From Geodermatophilus amargosae (GTDB lineage Bacteria; Actinomycetota; Actinomycetes; Mycobacteriales; Geodermatophilaceae), in assembly GCF_900116515.1 (NCBI RefSeq), contig NZ_FPBA01000024.1:25235-89234 (forward strand): a stretch of 64,000 nt of DNA. Direction: 5' to 3'. Shown in pieces: positions 44,985 through 53,741 of this stretch. Under the pieces are notes generated by a model. The model was given only the letters and a program-made list of their open reading frames with translations. It was not told where the DNA came from and made no database searches. Made by a program: the position numbers and the translations under genes. Every line of letters begins with the position of its first letter. The first letter of the stretch is position 1.

Positions 44985-45360
44985 GCCTCGCGCACGGCGG
45001 GACGTCCCCCCGCCCTCGTTCCTCGCCTTGATCCTCACCGCCTCGGCGGTCAAGTAGCGATCGGCGAGGCGACGGTCGAACCGTCCGAACACCCGGCCCG
45101 GTGGCCACCCAGGTGAACGAGCGGCCCGGCGCGAACTCGTTCCCACGTACTCGGCCGGGGGCATCCGGAGCTGCTCCATCCGGACCCGCAGCCCGACGGC
45201 GAGCGCCCCCGTCTAGGCGTCGGACCGAGGTCACCGTCGGCGCCCACTCCGGCCACCGCTCGACCTCGCGCAGCACCTCCCAGACCAGGCCGGCCGGCGC
45301 CCCGACGTCGATCGTCCTGCTCTGTTCCGCCGAGCCATCCTGCTCCTGGCCACTACTGGA
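44985..45360 (-). pseudogene. SRPBCC/polyketide-cyclase-like remnant
   Basis: On the minus strand, 'LREVERWPEWAPTVTSVRRL' is the classic start of SRPBCC proteins, followed in another frame by 'MEQLRMPPAEYV', then 'GRSFTWVATGPGV', and a last helix 'RYLTAEAVRIKARNE'. At least two frameshifts separate these segments. Four broken genes lie together between the Tc operon and the E3 integrase. Confidence 0.6.
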
Positions 45361-45653
45361 GACAAATCAAGATCATGTGCCACACACCTCTTGCCTCGCT
45401 GACCTCGCCCACGACCGAAAAGGACGGACAACGCTGCAGGCCTCCACGGCGCCTGGCTGAGCGGCCGGGGTGGAGGAGTACTGGAGGAGAACTGCAGCAG
45501 GCTCGCCACGGTGGAGGCCGGGGAGGGACGTCGTGATCCACAGGGCTCGACGCTGTCCCCAGATCCCGCGCCATCGCCGCGAGGGGTCCATCTCGTCGCC
45601 AAGCCTGTCTCAGCCGGTCTCCCCTGCCACCGGCGAGGATCGAGGAAGCCGTC
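45361..45653. other. Intergenic stretch before the E3 integrase
   Basis: No gene recognised. No excisionase-like small protein was found next to the integrase. GAGGAAG about 8 bases before 45654 serves as ribosome-binding site. Confidence 0.4.
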
Positions 45654-46796
45654 ATGGCAAGGCCACCGCTGCCGGTGGGGACCTTCGGCAAGATCGATTT
45701 TCTCGTGGTGAGCAAGGGACGGGTACGGGCCCGGGCCAGCTTCCGCGACTTCGACGGCCGGCGCCGCTTCGTCACCCGCTACGGCTCCACCCGCGCCCAC
45801 GCCGAACGGCGGCTGCGCGAGGCCCTGCGCGACCGCGGCGGAGCAACAGCCCCGGCGGCGACCGCGGACAGCCGGCTGGCCGCCACCGCGGCACTGTGGC
45901 TGTCCGAGGTCGAGGCCAGCGAGCTGGCCACCGGCACCAAGCGGCTGTACCGCTTCGTCGTCGACTCCTACGTCCTGCCCGGCCTGGGCGAGCTGCGGCT
46001 GCGCGAGGTCACCGTCCCAGCGGTCGACCGGCTGCTGACCGCCATCCGCAGCAGCCACGGTGCCGGCGCGGCCAAGTCCACCCGCAGCGTCCTGTCCGGC
46101 ATCCTCGCCCTCGCCGTCCGCCACGGCGCCCTGCCCACCAACCCGGTCCGCGAGACCTCCCTGCGACGCACCGCCCGGCCGACCAAGACCCCGCGGGCGC
46201 TGACCGTCGCCGAGGCCCAGCGGCTACGGGAGAAGCTCGCCGCCAACCCCGACGCGGTGCGCCTGGACCTGCCCGACTTCGTCGACCTCATGCTCGGCAC
46301 CGGCGTGCGCATCGGCGAGGCCTGCGCGGTCCACCCGACCGCGGTTGACCTGGACGCCGCCACCTTGACGGTCACCGCGACCGTGGTCCGGGTGCCCGGC
46401 CGCGGCCTGGTCGTCCAGGAGGTGCTCAAGTCCGACGCCGGGCGGCGCACCATCGCCCTGCCGCCGTTTGTCGTCGACCTGCTCCGCCGCCGCTGCGCCG
46501 CCGTCGCCCCAGACGCCGACCCGGCGGTGCTCTTTCGCAGCCCGCAGGGCCGGCTGCGGGATCCGAACAACACCAGCGGCGACCTACGCGCCGCGCTGGA
46601 TCGGGCCGGCTTCGACTGGGTGACCTCGCACGTGTTCCGCAAGACCGTCGCCACCCGGCTCGACGAGGCCGGGCTGTCCGCCCGGCAGATCGCCGACCAC
46701 CTCGGTCACACCCGGCCCAGCCTCACCCAGGACGTATACATGGGCCGCCGGCTCGCCAGCCCCGAAGCGGCCGCCGCCCTGCAGCGCACGCTGTAG
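45654..46796 (+). CDS. Tyrosine integrase of element E3, full length
   Basis: A 380-residue site-specific recombinase. The N-terminal 60 residues are an AP2-like/arm-binding domain ('RVRARASFRDFDGRRRFVTR'), residues about 75-180 the core-binding SAM-like domain ('TGTKRLYRFVVDSYVLPGLG'), and the rest the catalytic domain. Catalytic residues are arginine in 'GVRIGEACAVHP', H-x-x-R in 'TSHVFRKTVATRLDEAGL', histidine in 'DHLGHTRPS' and tyrosine in 'TQDVYMGRRLASPEA'. It should recombine the tRNA-Asn att core located 199 bp downstream. The catalytic half is very similar to that of the truncated E1 integrase, so E1 and E3 belong to one element family. Confidence 0.93.
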   Translation: MARPPLPVGTFGKIDFLVVSKGRVRARASFRDFDGRRRFVTRYGSTRAHAERRLREALRDRGGATAPAATADSRLAATAALWLSEVEASELATGTKRLYRFVVDSYVLPGLGELRLREVTVPAVDRLLTAIRSSHGAGAAKSTRSVLSGILALAVRHGALPTNPVRETSLRRTARPTKTPRALTVAEAQRLREKLAANPDAVRLDLPDFVDLMLGTGVRIGEACAVHPTAVDLDAATLTVTATVVRVPGRGLVVQEVLKSDAGRRTIALPPFVVDLLRRRCAAVAPDADPAVLFRSPQGRLRDPNNTSGDLRAALDRAGFDWVTSHVFRKTVATRLDEAGLSARQIADHLGHTRPSLTQDVYMGRRLASPEAAAALQRTL

Positions 46797-46928
46797 CAGC
46801 ACCCTGCAGTCCAGGCCGGCCGGCTCTGCCCGCGGCCACTCCCGCGCGCCGCCGCGCCGTTTCCCGCCACCGTCGCGCCGTCTCCAGGATGCCCTGTTGG
46901 AGGTCGCCCCGAGCTGCACTGACGAGAG

Positions 46929-46950
46929 TTTGTTGGTCGTCTGGTGGTCC
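46929..46950 (+). repeat. Arm-type repeat, right end of E3
   Basis: TTTGTTGGTCGT followed by a GGTGGTC copy, 45 bp before att core 3, equivalent to the block at 9301-9322 before att core 1. Confidence 0.5.
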
Positions 46951-46994
46951 TTGGTAGATCAATTACCAAGTGGACGAGCCGCTGACCTGCGGTG

Positions 46995-47032
46995 TTGCTC
47001 CCCCGATTGGACTCGAACCAATAACCCTGCGA
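46995..47032 (-). repeat. att core 3 (tRNA-Asn 3' fragment)
   Basis: Third identical copy of the 38-bp repeat, bounding E3 on the right. The sequence to the right again lacks a tRNA 5' half, so the intact tRNA-Asn gene is not in this window. Confidence 0.85.
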
Positions 47033-47137
47033 GTTGATCTCTAGGGTGATGACAGCAGTTTCCATGCGACGAAAGCGCAGCTCAGTGCCCATCCAAGCGA
47101 TTGGCCAAAGCTGGTCGACGTCGGGCGCTGATGGGGG

Positions 47138-47164
47138 TTTGTTGGTCGTAAGTTGGTCGTGTCG
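47138..47164 (+). repeat. Arm-type repeat right of att core 3 (left end of E4)
   Basis: TTTGTTGGTCGT followed by AGTTGGTCGTG, preceded by a G run, at the same offset from its att core as the E3 left-end block. It indicates that another element, or its remnant, starts at 47032. Confidence 0.5.
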
Positions 47165-47390
47165 TCGACGTGCGCCTAATGCGCCTTACCTCCGACTCGG
47201 GGCACCCCGACCCGCATCGCGTCCCTGACGTTGGTAGGCGTCAAGTCGCATCGCTTAGCCACCTGGAAGATGCCGGGCGAGCCGATGCGGGTTCAGCCGA
47301 GCCGCGCCAAGCGTCCTACCGGTGCGGACAGCTGATGTCCGTTCCCACGCGGAGGTAGCACAGCGTTGTCTCCCCGGAGCACCCCCGCGG
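47165..47390. other. Intergenic stretch of E4, no gene seen
   Basis: Unlike the left end of E3, no toxin-antitoxin genes follow the arm-type repeat here. Confidence 0.4.
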
Positions 47391-48243
47391 ATGGCGATCC
47401 GGCTGGAGGACCTGCTGGCGTCCTTCCGGCGGCACCTGCGGGCCGCCGCGAAGGCGCCGCGGACCATCGAGCCCTACAGCCAGTCGGTGCGGTACTCCAG
47501 CCGCTGGCTGGCCGACCGCGGCCGGCCGGTGACGCTGGACGAGCTGACCAGGCACGCGAGCAGCGCCTGGCTGGCCGAGCTGGCCGAGACGTGTGCGCCC
47601 TTCACGGTGGGCACCCGGCGGCGCGGGATGCGCCGGTTCTGCCGCTGGCCCGTCCCGATCCTCGCTGATCCCGAGATCGCCGTCCTGCTGAAAGCGTGTG
47701 CGGTCAGCCGCGGCCGGCCCGGGAGCTTCGATCGCGCGGTGTTCCTCGGCCGCCGCGACGAGGTGGTGCTGCGGCTGCTGCTCGACACCGGCGTGCGGGT
47801 GTCGGTTCTGTTCGGACTGCAGACCACCGACGTCGACCTGGACCGGGAGCTGGCCTACGCCACCGGCAAGGGCGCCCGCCCCCCGCGTCGTGCCATTCGG
47901 CGCGAAGACCGCCCAGGCCGTCGACCGCTACCTGCGGGTGCGTGCGCTGCACCGCTACGCCCGCTCGCCCCGGCTGCTGCTCGGCTAGCGCGGGCCGATG
48001 ACGTCCGACGGCGCCCGCGACGTGCTGCACCTCCGGGTCGCGCAGGCCGGTGTCGCCGACGTCCACCCGCACCGGTTCCGGCACACGTTCGCGCACCGGT
48101 GGCTGGCCGGAGGAGGACAGGAGCGGGACCTGAGAATGCTGGCCGGCTGGAGAATCGAGGACATGCTCTCCCGCTACGCCGCCTCCACCGCCGTCGAGAG
48201 AGCCCACGAGGCCCACCGGCTCTCGGCCCGGGAGATCGTCCGT
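47391..48243 (+). pseudogene. XerC-like tyrosine recombinase, frameshift plus stop
   Basis: The ATG at 47391 opens 'MAIRLEDLLASFRRHLRAAA', a SAM-like core-binding domain, then 'LLLDTGVRVSVLFGLQTTDV' where the catalytic arginine is present. A frameshift near 47880 moves the sequence to 'VVPFGAKTAQAVDRYLRVRA', and a TAG at 47986 (probably from TGG) interrupts it. 'VHPHRFRHTFAHRWLAGGGQ' with the H-x-x-R box and 'MLAGWRIEDMLSRYA' with the terminal tyrosine follow. It is a different recombinase class from the three att-associated integrases and is inactive. The frame runs open to 48564 beyond the homology. Confidence 0.75.
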
Positions 48244-48641
48244 GACCCGGTGCAGACATTCTGGACGACTACCGGGGACCGTTCGAGGAGCCCTCATCAG
48301 GCCCTGGACGACGAGGAGATCCGTCCTCGCACTCGGTCACGCGGAGAGCTGGGAGTCGTGTCGAGCGGCGCCCCGTCGAGCGAGCTCAGAGCGCCCACCG
48401 GCTCCCCATCCGACACCTCTGATCCGAACCCCGTAGCACCGAGCGATGGGCCCGTTGTGCGTCGGTACGAGCTCATGCACGGGCCAACCATGTGGTCGCG
48501 CATCATCGCTGAGCTCGGTCCAGTCGACCGCCTCGCAGGACCGGCGGCTGCCTGCGCGCGATAGCTTCGGTCGCTCGCTGCTGCGAGGTCCGTCCTCCGT
48601 GTCCGTCAGCCGCCGCCGGCAGCCCTCACCTGGAGTGCCCC

Positions 48642-49172
48642 GTGACCGAGTCCCCGCCTCCCGCGTCGACACGACCTGAATTCGGTCTGCGTTGGGGCAT
48701 CAAGGGATCTTTCCTCGAGTACGTCCAACGCATGCCGGATGGCAAGGGGTGGTTGGGCGATGGCGCCGTGGCGGTCGGGACGAACGAGATCCTCTTCCCG
48801 CCGGAGCGAACAGGGTGGCGCCCCTCCCCCGATGGTGTCCCGGACAGGTTCTGGGCCTTCCGCGGAGACGTCCGCTTCAGCGGTCACCACGGGATGCTCT
48901 TCGTCCGCTTGGCGTTCCCGGTGCTGACCCTCCGCGGCGAGCATGCCGAGCTCACCGTCACACCTCTCGAGGACACGGAGAGCGCGGAGCGGTTGACGCT
49001 GGTCACGCTTAGTCTCGCGCAACAGCCCTCGTTGGAGGGGATCGAGATCTGGCACGGCACGGACGTCCGGCTGACCGGGACCGGTGCCGAGTTGTTCAAC
49101 GACGTCTATCCGCTCGGGGCGGAGTTCGAGCCGCTCACGGTGACCGTGCCCCTGCTCGACGCAAGCGAGTGA
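48642..49172 (+). CDS. HtaA-domain-like protein
   Basis: A 176-residue single-domain protein. 'FGLRWGIKGSFLEYVQRMPD' at the start, 'FRGDVRFSGHHGMLFVRLAF' in the middle and a final beta-strand series match the HtaA domain, which in corynebacterial HtaA/HtaB binds haem at the cell surface. There is no signal peptide or membrane anchor here, and the family also occurs in cytoplasmic catabolic clusters. A CTGGAG box precedes the GTG start by seven bases. It stands at the left edge of the oxidoreductase cluster. Confidence 0.65.
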   Translation: MTESPPPASTRPEFGLRWGIKGSFLEYVQRMPDGKGWLGDGAVAVGTNEILFPPERTGWRPSPDGVPDRFWAFRGDVRFSGHHGMLFVRLAFPVLTLRGEHAELTVTPLEDTESAERLTLVTLSLAQQPSLEGIEIWHGTDVRLTGTGAELFNDVYPLGAEFEPLTVTVPLLDASE

Positions 49173-49678
49173 CCAGTACGCCGCCGTCGGCCCGACCTTC
49201 GAGGCCGAAGTCGCTCTTCGCGGTGCACGACACCCGAAGAGTGGCGGCGAGGGAACCGGGGCGGTCTTCGCCTCGAGGCGGTCCGACAAGCCGGAGAAGA
49301 TGACGGTGGAAGACCTGGAGCCACCCGGCCGGTCTGACGCTCGGCCGACAGCGCCGTCCCGTCGGGCAGCAGGACCAGGCCGGCGGGCACGCTCAGACTC
49401 GTCGTCAGGTCGTCGGGGTCCTCCAGGACTCGCCCGGCTCGCCGGACGGCGGGACGGTCGGCGGAGGGACCTGACCCTCGGTCGCCGTCGAGATGAAGCG
49501 CCCATCGAGGTCCCGATGATATCGCGGGCGCTGCCGGCCGTCCGGGTACATGGGGCTCAAGCGACTCCACCAACCTCGAGACGATCGTCATGAGGATTCA
49601 TTGACGGCACATCTGACTGGCTGCAAGGCTCCTGCGTGATGGAAGTCGTCTCCGTCACCGCCATCGAGGGAGCGCCTC
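49173..49678. other. About 500 bp without a recognised gene
   Basis: A minus-strand frame at 49106-49591 has some protein-like character but no family match and overlaps the HtaA-like gene, so I do not call it. Confidence 0.35.
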
Positions 49679-50014
49679 ATGCTCGTCCGTCGTCAGCGCG
49701 CCCTCGCGGGGGGCGTCGGGCTCAACGGGAACTACCCGATCGTCGAGGACGGCTCGACGCCGGGGCCGCGGCTCACGGAGACCGGCCGTGGCCAGGTCGA
49801 CCTGAGCTACTCGGGATCGCTGCCCGGCGTCGGCGGGACGGCCGCCCTCGGGACCGTGCTGGATCTCGTGGTGCCGGAGACGCTGGACAACGCTGACAGC
49901 ACGGCCCTGCTGGCCAACCAGCTCCCGGTGACCGCCATCGAAGGGGGCTACGACGCCGACCGGTCGGCCGCCGTGCGGCGGGTGGCGCGGGTCGTCCACG
50001 ACCTCGCTGGCTGA
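49679..50014 (+). CDS. Hypothetical protein or gene fragment
   Basis: A 111-codon frame with normal high-GC codon use (VLDLVVPETLDNADSTALLA, then 'PVTAIEGGYDADRSAAVRRV'). I do not recognise the family. Its abrupt beginning suggests that it could be the C-terminal part of a longer gene. Confidence 0.35.
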   Translation: MLVRRQRALAGGVGLNGNYPIVEDGSTPGPRLTETGRGQVDLSYSGSLPGVGGTAALGTVLDLVVPETLDNADSTALLANQLPVTAIEGGYDADRSAAVRRVARVVHDLAG

Positions 50015-50114
50015 CCGCCGCGTGGCGGGCCGCCCGAGCGCGGTCCTCTGAGGACGCATCCCGCAAGGGAGCGGCCCGCGCAAGATCCTGGAAGCCGACA
50101 CCGAGGACATCGCT

Positions 50115-50924
50115 ATGGGCACATACAAGGTCAGCATCCCGGCGCGGGACCGGCTGAGCGCGCTGATTCGGGAAGGAGTCCGACCCACCGGGGTCTTCGC
50201 GACACTCTTCGACCCGGCCGTGACGGACATCCTGGGATCTGTGGGATTCCACTTCGTGATCGTGGACAGCGAACACACTCCCATGGAACCGAGAGATGCC
50301 CTCGGTCACGTACGGGCGGCGACATCGCGCGGCATGCTCGCATTTGCGCGGCTCCCCGACAGCTTGCCGACCACGATCCGGAGGTACATGGACGTCGGCG
50401 TCGACGGAATCATTCTTCCCCATGTGGAGACAGCTGAGCAGATGGCCGCAGCCGTCTCTGTATCTCGCTTCTCACCCGAGGGAAGCAGGGGTTCCGGCCC
50501 TGGGTCCTACATGGCCGGCTACTCCCCCGTGCCGGAATGGGAGGACATCAAAGCCTGGGCGACCAGGAACACGATGGTGATCCCCCAGATCGAGTCCAGG
50601 AAGGGGCTCGAGAACGTGGAGCAGATCTGCGCTGTCAATGGTGTGGGAGCCGTCATCTTCGGACCGGGGGATCTTGCTCAGGACCTGGGTCTCTCCCTGA
50701 TGGAGATGAACGCGCCCGTCATCCGCGAGGCATGGGAGCGAACGAAGGCGGCTGCCGCCGCTCATGGTCTGTGGACGATGACTCCATGGGTACACGGTGG
50801 GAAGCAGACGCCCAATGCCGGTGCGGACATCGTCTTCCACCACTACGACGTCTACTTCATGAGAGAGGCCGCTCAGTCGGCGTTCGACGAATGCATGGCC
50901 GAAACCCGCGAGAAAGGCATGTAA
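50115..50924 (+). CDS. HpcH/HpaI family aldolase/lyase
   Basis: A 269-residue class II aldolase of the HpcH/HpaI (citrate-lyase-like TIM barrel) family, which cleaves 4-hydroxy-2-oxo acids to pyruvate and an aldehyde. Landmarks are 'GFHFVIVDSEHTPMEPRDAL' with the catalytic histidine, 'PTTIRRYMDVGVDGIILPHV' and 'NTMVIPQIESRKGLENVEQI' carrying the metal-binding glutamate, then 'VGAVIFGPGDLAQDLGLS' with the metal-binding aspartate. Complete in length. It would provide the carbon-carbon bond cleavage step of the neighbouring degradative cluster. Confidence 0.88.
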   Translation: MGTYKVSIPARDRLSALIREGVRPTGVFATLFDPAVTDILGSVGFHFVIVDSEHTPMEPRDALGHVRAATSRGMLAFARLPDSLPTTIRRYMDVGVDGIILPHVETAEQMAAAVSVSRFSPEGSRGSGPGSYMAGYSPVPEWEDIKAWATRNTMVIPQIESRKGLENVEQICAVNGVGAVIFGPGDLAQDLGLSLMEMNAPVIREAWERTKAAAAAHGLWTMTPWVHGGKQTPNAGADIVFHHYDVYFMREAAQSAFDECMAETREKGM

Positions 50925-51063
50925 GGGGTCGGTCGCACGTAGCGATCGTCGCTTCGAGGGACCCAGCGGTGATCGCCACCAATGCGTACTCGGCAGATCT
51001 CGTGGAGCCATGTCGACCGCATCCGCCGCTGATCGTCACTCCGCCGACACCGTAGGAGAAGCC

Positions 51064-51568
51064 ATGTCCTTTCCTCACCCACACGACTGGAACCTCGTCG
51101 TGACGAGGCTGAATGACGTCGGCGAGCCGGACTTCTTCGTCGGCGAAAAGCCCGAGGCGGTACTCGACGTGCCCGGCGTCGTCCAGGGCACCTGGTACTG
51201 ACGAGCGGACGACGGGCACTCGAGAGAGACTCCCGGAGGTGTCCCGACTTCCACGATCAAGTGGGCGTAACGGATTCACCTTCGGTGTGACGCGTCTCCT
51301 CACGCACTCAGCCGGCGAGCTGGACATGGGAGCCAGTGGGATCACAGTGGAAGCCGGCCAGGACGGAGACGCCGCGATGCACGCGCGCGCAACCATCGAC
51401 GACAACGTCGTGCTGTCCGGCAAGATCGATCTGGAACTGCCCGGTGGGAAGGTGCACACACTCGTTCCCGGGGACCTCCTCGTCGACTCGGGCGATCCGC
51501 ACGCCTGGAAGAACCGCTACGACGAGGACTGTCTCTTCCTCGTCAACAACGTCGGTTTCACTAGCTGA
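51064..51568 (+). pseudogene. Cupin protein, broken paralog of the gene at 56532
   Basis: Preceded by a good TAGGAGAAG box, the ATG at 51064 starts 'MSFPHPHDWNLVVTRLNDVG', parallel to the intact cupin at 56532-57041. A TGA at 51199 replaces the tryptophan codon after G-T-W-Y, and a frameshift near 51260-51285 moves the rest to another frame: 'FTFGVTRLLTHSAGELDMGA' through 'VVLSGKIDLELPGGKVHTLV' and 'HAWKNRYDEDCLFLVNNVGF'. The paralogs are highly similar, so this is a recent duplicate that has decayed. Confidence 0.85.
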
Positions 51569-52016
51569 GGAGCCGATCAGAGGGGAACAGCGGCGGCTAC
51601 CGCGCTCCTGCCTCCTGACGAGTCCCATCCCTCTCGGCGTCAGACGCCTCGAGGCTCGTGAGCTCGTTCCGCGGCTGATACCGAACCACACTCGACGCTG
51701 CCGTACTCCGCGCCCAAGTTGCCGGTCGCAGTCCCGACCTCAGCCCGCTGACCGGCCCAGGTGACTCGCCGCGCAACCGCCAGCAACGGCAACGTCCTGC
51801 CGGTGGGCGCCTTCCTGCGCAGCGGGCCGTGCTACCGCTCGAGCGTGCCCGTCGCGGTCGGCAACCGCGACGCGGGCAGCAGATGCCGGATGCCGAACTC
51901 CTGAGCAGATCCGGTCGACCAGCACCTCCATCGGCCGGGAGGCGCACCGGCCGGCGACCACCCTGCCGTTGTCGGTCAGCACGAGGGAGGTCGCACCGGT
52001 CAGCCCGGCCGGCACG
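51569..52016. other. 448-bp gap downstream of mftD, no gene called
   Basis: On the minus strand a frame at 51740-52090 reads 'VPAGLTGATSLVLTDNGRVV' but I cannot confirm a family. No mftE or mftF gene is recognised here. Confidence 0.35.
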
Positions 52017-53267
52017 TCAGGGATTGGCGCTTGGTGCCGCCACCGCTGCCGGAGTCTGCGCGGGTGCGCCCAGCGCGCGGTGGAAGCCATCGGGGACCAC
52101 CAGGTGGTCGGGCCTGAGGTCGCGGACCGAGTCGACGCCCATACCGAGCAGTGCGGAGTCGATGCCCATCCGCATGATGTCCAGGACGTTCTCCACGCCG
52201 GCCTGCCCGTTGGCGGCCAGGCCCCACAGGTAGGCCCGGCCGATGAGCACCGCCCGCGCGCCCAGGCAGAGTGCCTTCACGACGTCCGAACCGCGCCGGA
52301 CACCACCGTCCATCACGACCTCGATCTGGTCCCCGACGGCGTCGACGACCGGCTTGAGCATCCGGATCGCGGCTGGTGTGCCGTCGAGGTTGTTGCCTCC
52401 GTGGTTGGACACCGAGATGGCGGTGACGCCCGCATCGACCGCCCGCCGGGCGTCGTCGACCCGCGAGACGCCCTTGAGCATGAAGGGACCGCCCCACTGC
52501 CGGCGCATCCACGCGACGTCGTCCCAGTCGGGCGGCGGGGTGTTCATCCACTCGTAGTAGGCGCCGAAGAAGCCCGGCGCCGGCTGGCCCGGCCTGGCCA
52601 GGTTGGGCGCGCTGAGGTCCGGTAGGCGCCCGCTGCGGGCGAAGGTCGCCAGCCAGCGGGGCTTGCGCGCGACCTCGGGTGCCATGCGGAGCATGGTGCG
52701 CAGGTCGACCTTCTCGGGGATCTCCGGGCTGCCCCAGTCCCGTCCGATCGAGAAGGACCAGTCCAGCGTGGCGATGAGCCCGATGGCGCCGGCCGCCCTG
52801 GCCCGCTCCATCCGTTCGACCATGACGTCGCGGTCGCCGGTCCAGTACATCTGGAACAGCGTCCGCGAGTTCGCCGCGACGACCTCCTCCACCGGCTTGG
52901 AGGCGAAGTTGCTCAGTGCCATCAGCGTGCCGCGCGCGGCTGCCGCGCGGGCAACCGCGACCTCGCCGTCGGGGTGGACCGCCTGCACGCCGGTCGGCGA
53001 GATCACCACGGGGAGCGCGATGTCCTGCCCCATGAGCGTGGTGCCCAGTTCGCGCACCGGCGGGTTGCCGGCCACGTGCGGGGACACACCCAGCTCGCGG
53101 AAGGCCGCTTCGTTGTCCGCCACCGTCTGTCCGCGCTCCGAGCCCGCCACCAGCGCGGCGTACACCGACGCCGGCAGCCGCGTGCGGGCGCGTCGCTGGG
53201 CCACGGCGACGGACTCGAACCACGGGTTCTGCTTCCAGGGATTGCTCAGCCAGGCGGGCTTGGACAT
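52017..53267 (-). CDS. mftD: Pre-mycofactocin synthase MftD (FMN-dependent)
   Basis: A 416-residue FMN enzyme of the alpha-hydroxyacid-oxidase family, closely matching MftD. In the mycofactocin pathway MftD oxidatively deaminates the cyclised Val-Tyr intermediate to give the redox-active alpha-keto amide. Motifs are 'LPVVISPTGVQAVHPDGEVA', 'HGGNNLDGTPAAIRMLKPVV' with the catalytic histidine/FMN contact, 'VVMDGGVRRGSDVVKALCLG' and 'RAYLWGLAANGQAGVENVLD'. The ATG at 53267 starts 'MSKPAWLSNPWKQNPWFESV'. It lies downstream of mftA on the same strand; in ordinary mycofactocin operons mftB and mftC sit between the two. Confidence 0.93.
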   Translation of the reverse strand: MSKPAWLSNPWKQNPWFESVAVAQRRARTRLPASVYAALVAGSERGQTVADNEAAFRELGVSPHVAGNPPVRELGTTLMGQDIALPVVISPTGVQAVHPDGEVAVARAAAARGTLMALSNFASKPVEEVVAANSRTLFQMYWTGDRDVMVERMERARAAGAIGLIATLDWSFSIGRDWGSPEIPEKVDLRTMLRMAPEVARKPRWLATFARSGRLPDLSAPNLARPGQPAPGFFGAYYEWMNTPPPDWDDVAWMRRQWGGPFMLKGVSRVDDARRAVDAGVTAISVSNHGGNNLDGTPAAIRMLKPVVDAVGDQIEVVMDGGVRRGSDVVKALCLGARAVLIGRAYLWGLAANGQAGVENVLDIMRMGIDSALLGMGVDSVRDLRPDHLVVPDGFHRALGAPAQTPAAVAAPSANP

Positions 53268-53546
53268 CGTCGCTCGTCTCGTGTCGGGGTCAGATCGTCG
53301 AAGTGGGGCCGGCCGGCAGGTGCTCGGCGCACGCCGTTCCGGGGGGCGCCGGGCGTCCGGCCAACTCGTCGCGGCGGGACGGTTGCAGCAGCACCGGCTC
53401 GTTCTGGGTCGCCGTCCGACGCGAGTGGTCCTGACCGGGCGCAGGGACGGTGCCGTCTCGCGTGACCGCGGTCTCCTTCCCACCCTGCACGGAATCGGCG
53501 TCGGGGCCGTCCAGCGACAGGCCGGTGGAGGTTCGCCGCCAGGACC
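53268..53546. other. 279-bp gap between mftA and mftD
   Basis: In typical loci mftB (about 100 aa) and the radical-SAM gene mftC (about 390 aa) occupy this place. The gap is too short for mftC, and no radical-SAM C-x3-C-x2-C or PqqD-like sequence is present. A minus-strand frame at 53290-53562 has no recognisable family. Confidence 0.6.
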
Positions 53547-53687
53547 TCAGTAGACGCCGCACATGCCGTCGATGGAGACCTCCTCGACCAGCATCTCGCT
53601 GGTGAGTGCGTCGTCCTCCGTGACCTGCGGGTCACTGGTGGAGGGCTCGGCATCCGTCACGGCAAGCTCGGAACGGGACTGGGACAT
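53547..53687 (-). CDS. mftA: Mycofactocin precursor peptide MftA
   Basis: A 46-residue RiPP precursor ending 'EMLVEEVSIDGMCGVY', the diagnostic mycofactocin C-terminus, in which the last Val-Tyr becomes the cofactor. The leader is acidic and Ser/Thr-rich as usual and longer than that of Mycobacterium tuberculosis. AGGAG six bases before the ATG at 53687 is a strong ribosome-binding site. The maturases known for the family are the radical-SAM MftC with chaperone MftB, then peptidase MftE and MftD. Only mftD is adjacent here. Confidence 0.95.
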   Translation of the reverse strand: MSQSRSELAVTDAEPSTSDPQVTEDDALTSEMLVEEVSIDGMCGVY

Positions 53688-53741
53688 GTCTCTCTCCTGG
53701 AGACAGCCGGCCGCGACCGCACCGACCGCGCTTGAATCACG

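Noticed and set aside
49106..49591. Minus-strand frame as a gene
   Set aside because: Overlaps the HtaA-like gene end and has no family resemblance or ribosome-binding site.
51740..52090. Minus-strand frame downstream of mftD as a fragment of mftF
   Set aside because: Only a weak resemblance over 30 residues; no glycosyltransferase motifs, and it overlaps the mftD 3' end.
53290..53562. Frame between mftA and mftD as possible mftB
   Set aside because: It overlaps the end of mftA, has no PqqD-like features and reads as proline/arginine-rich filler.
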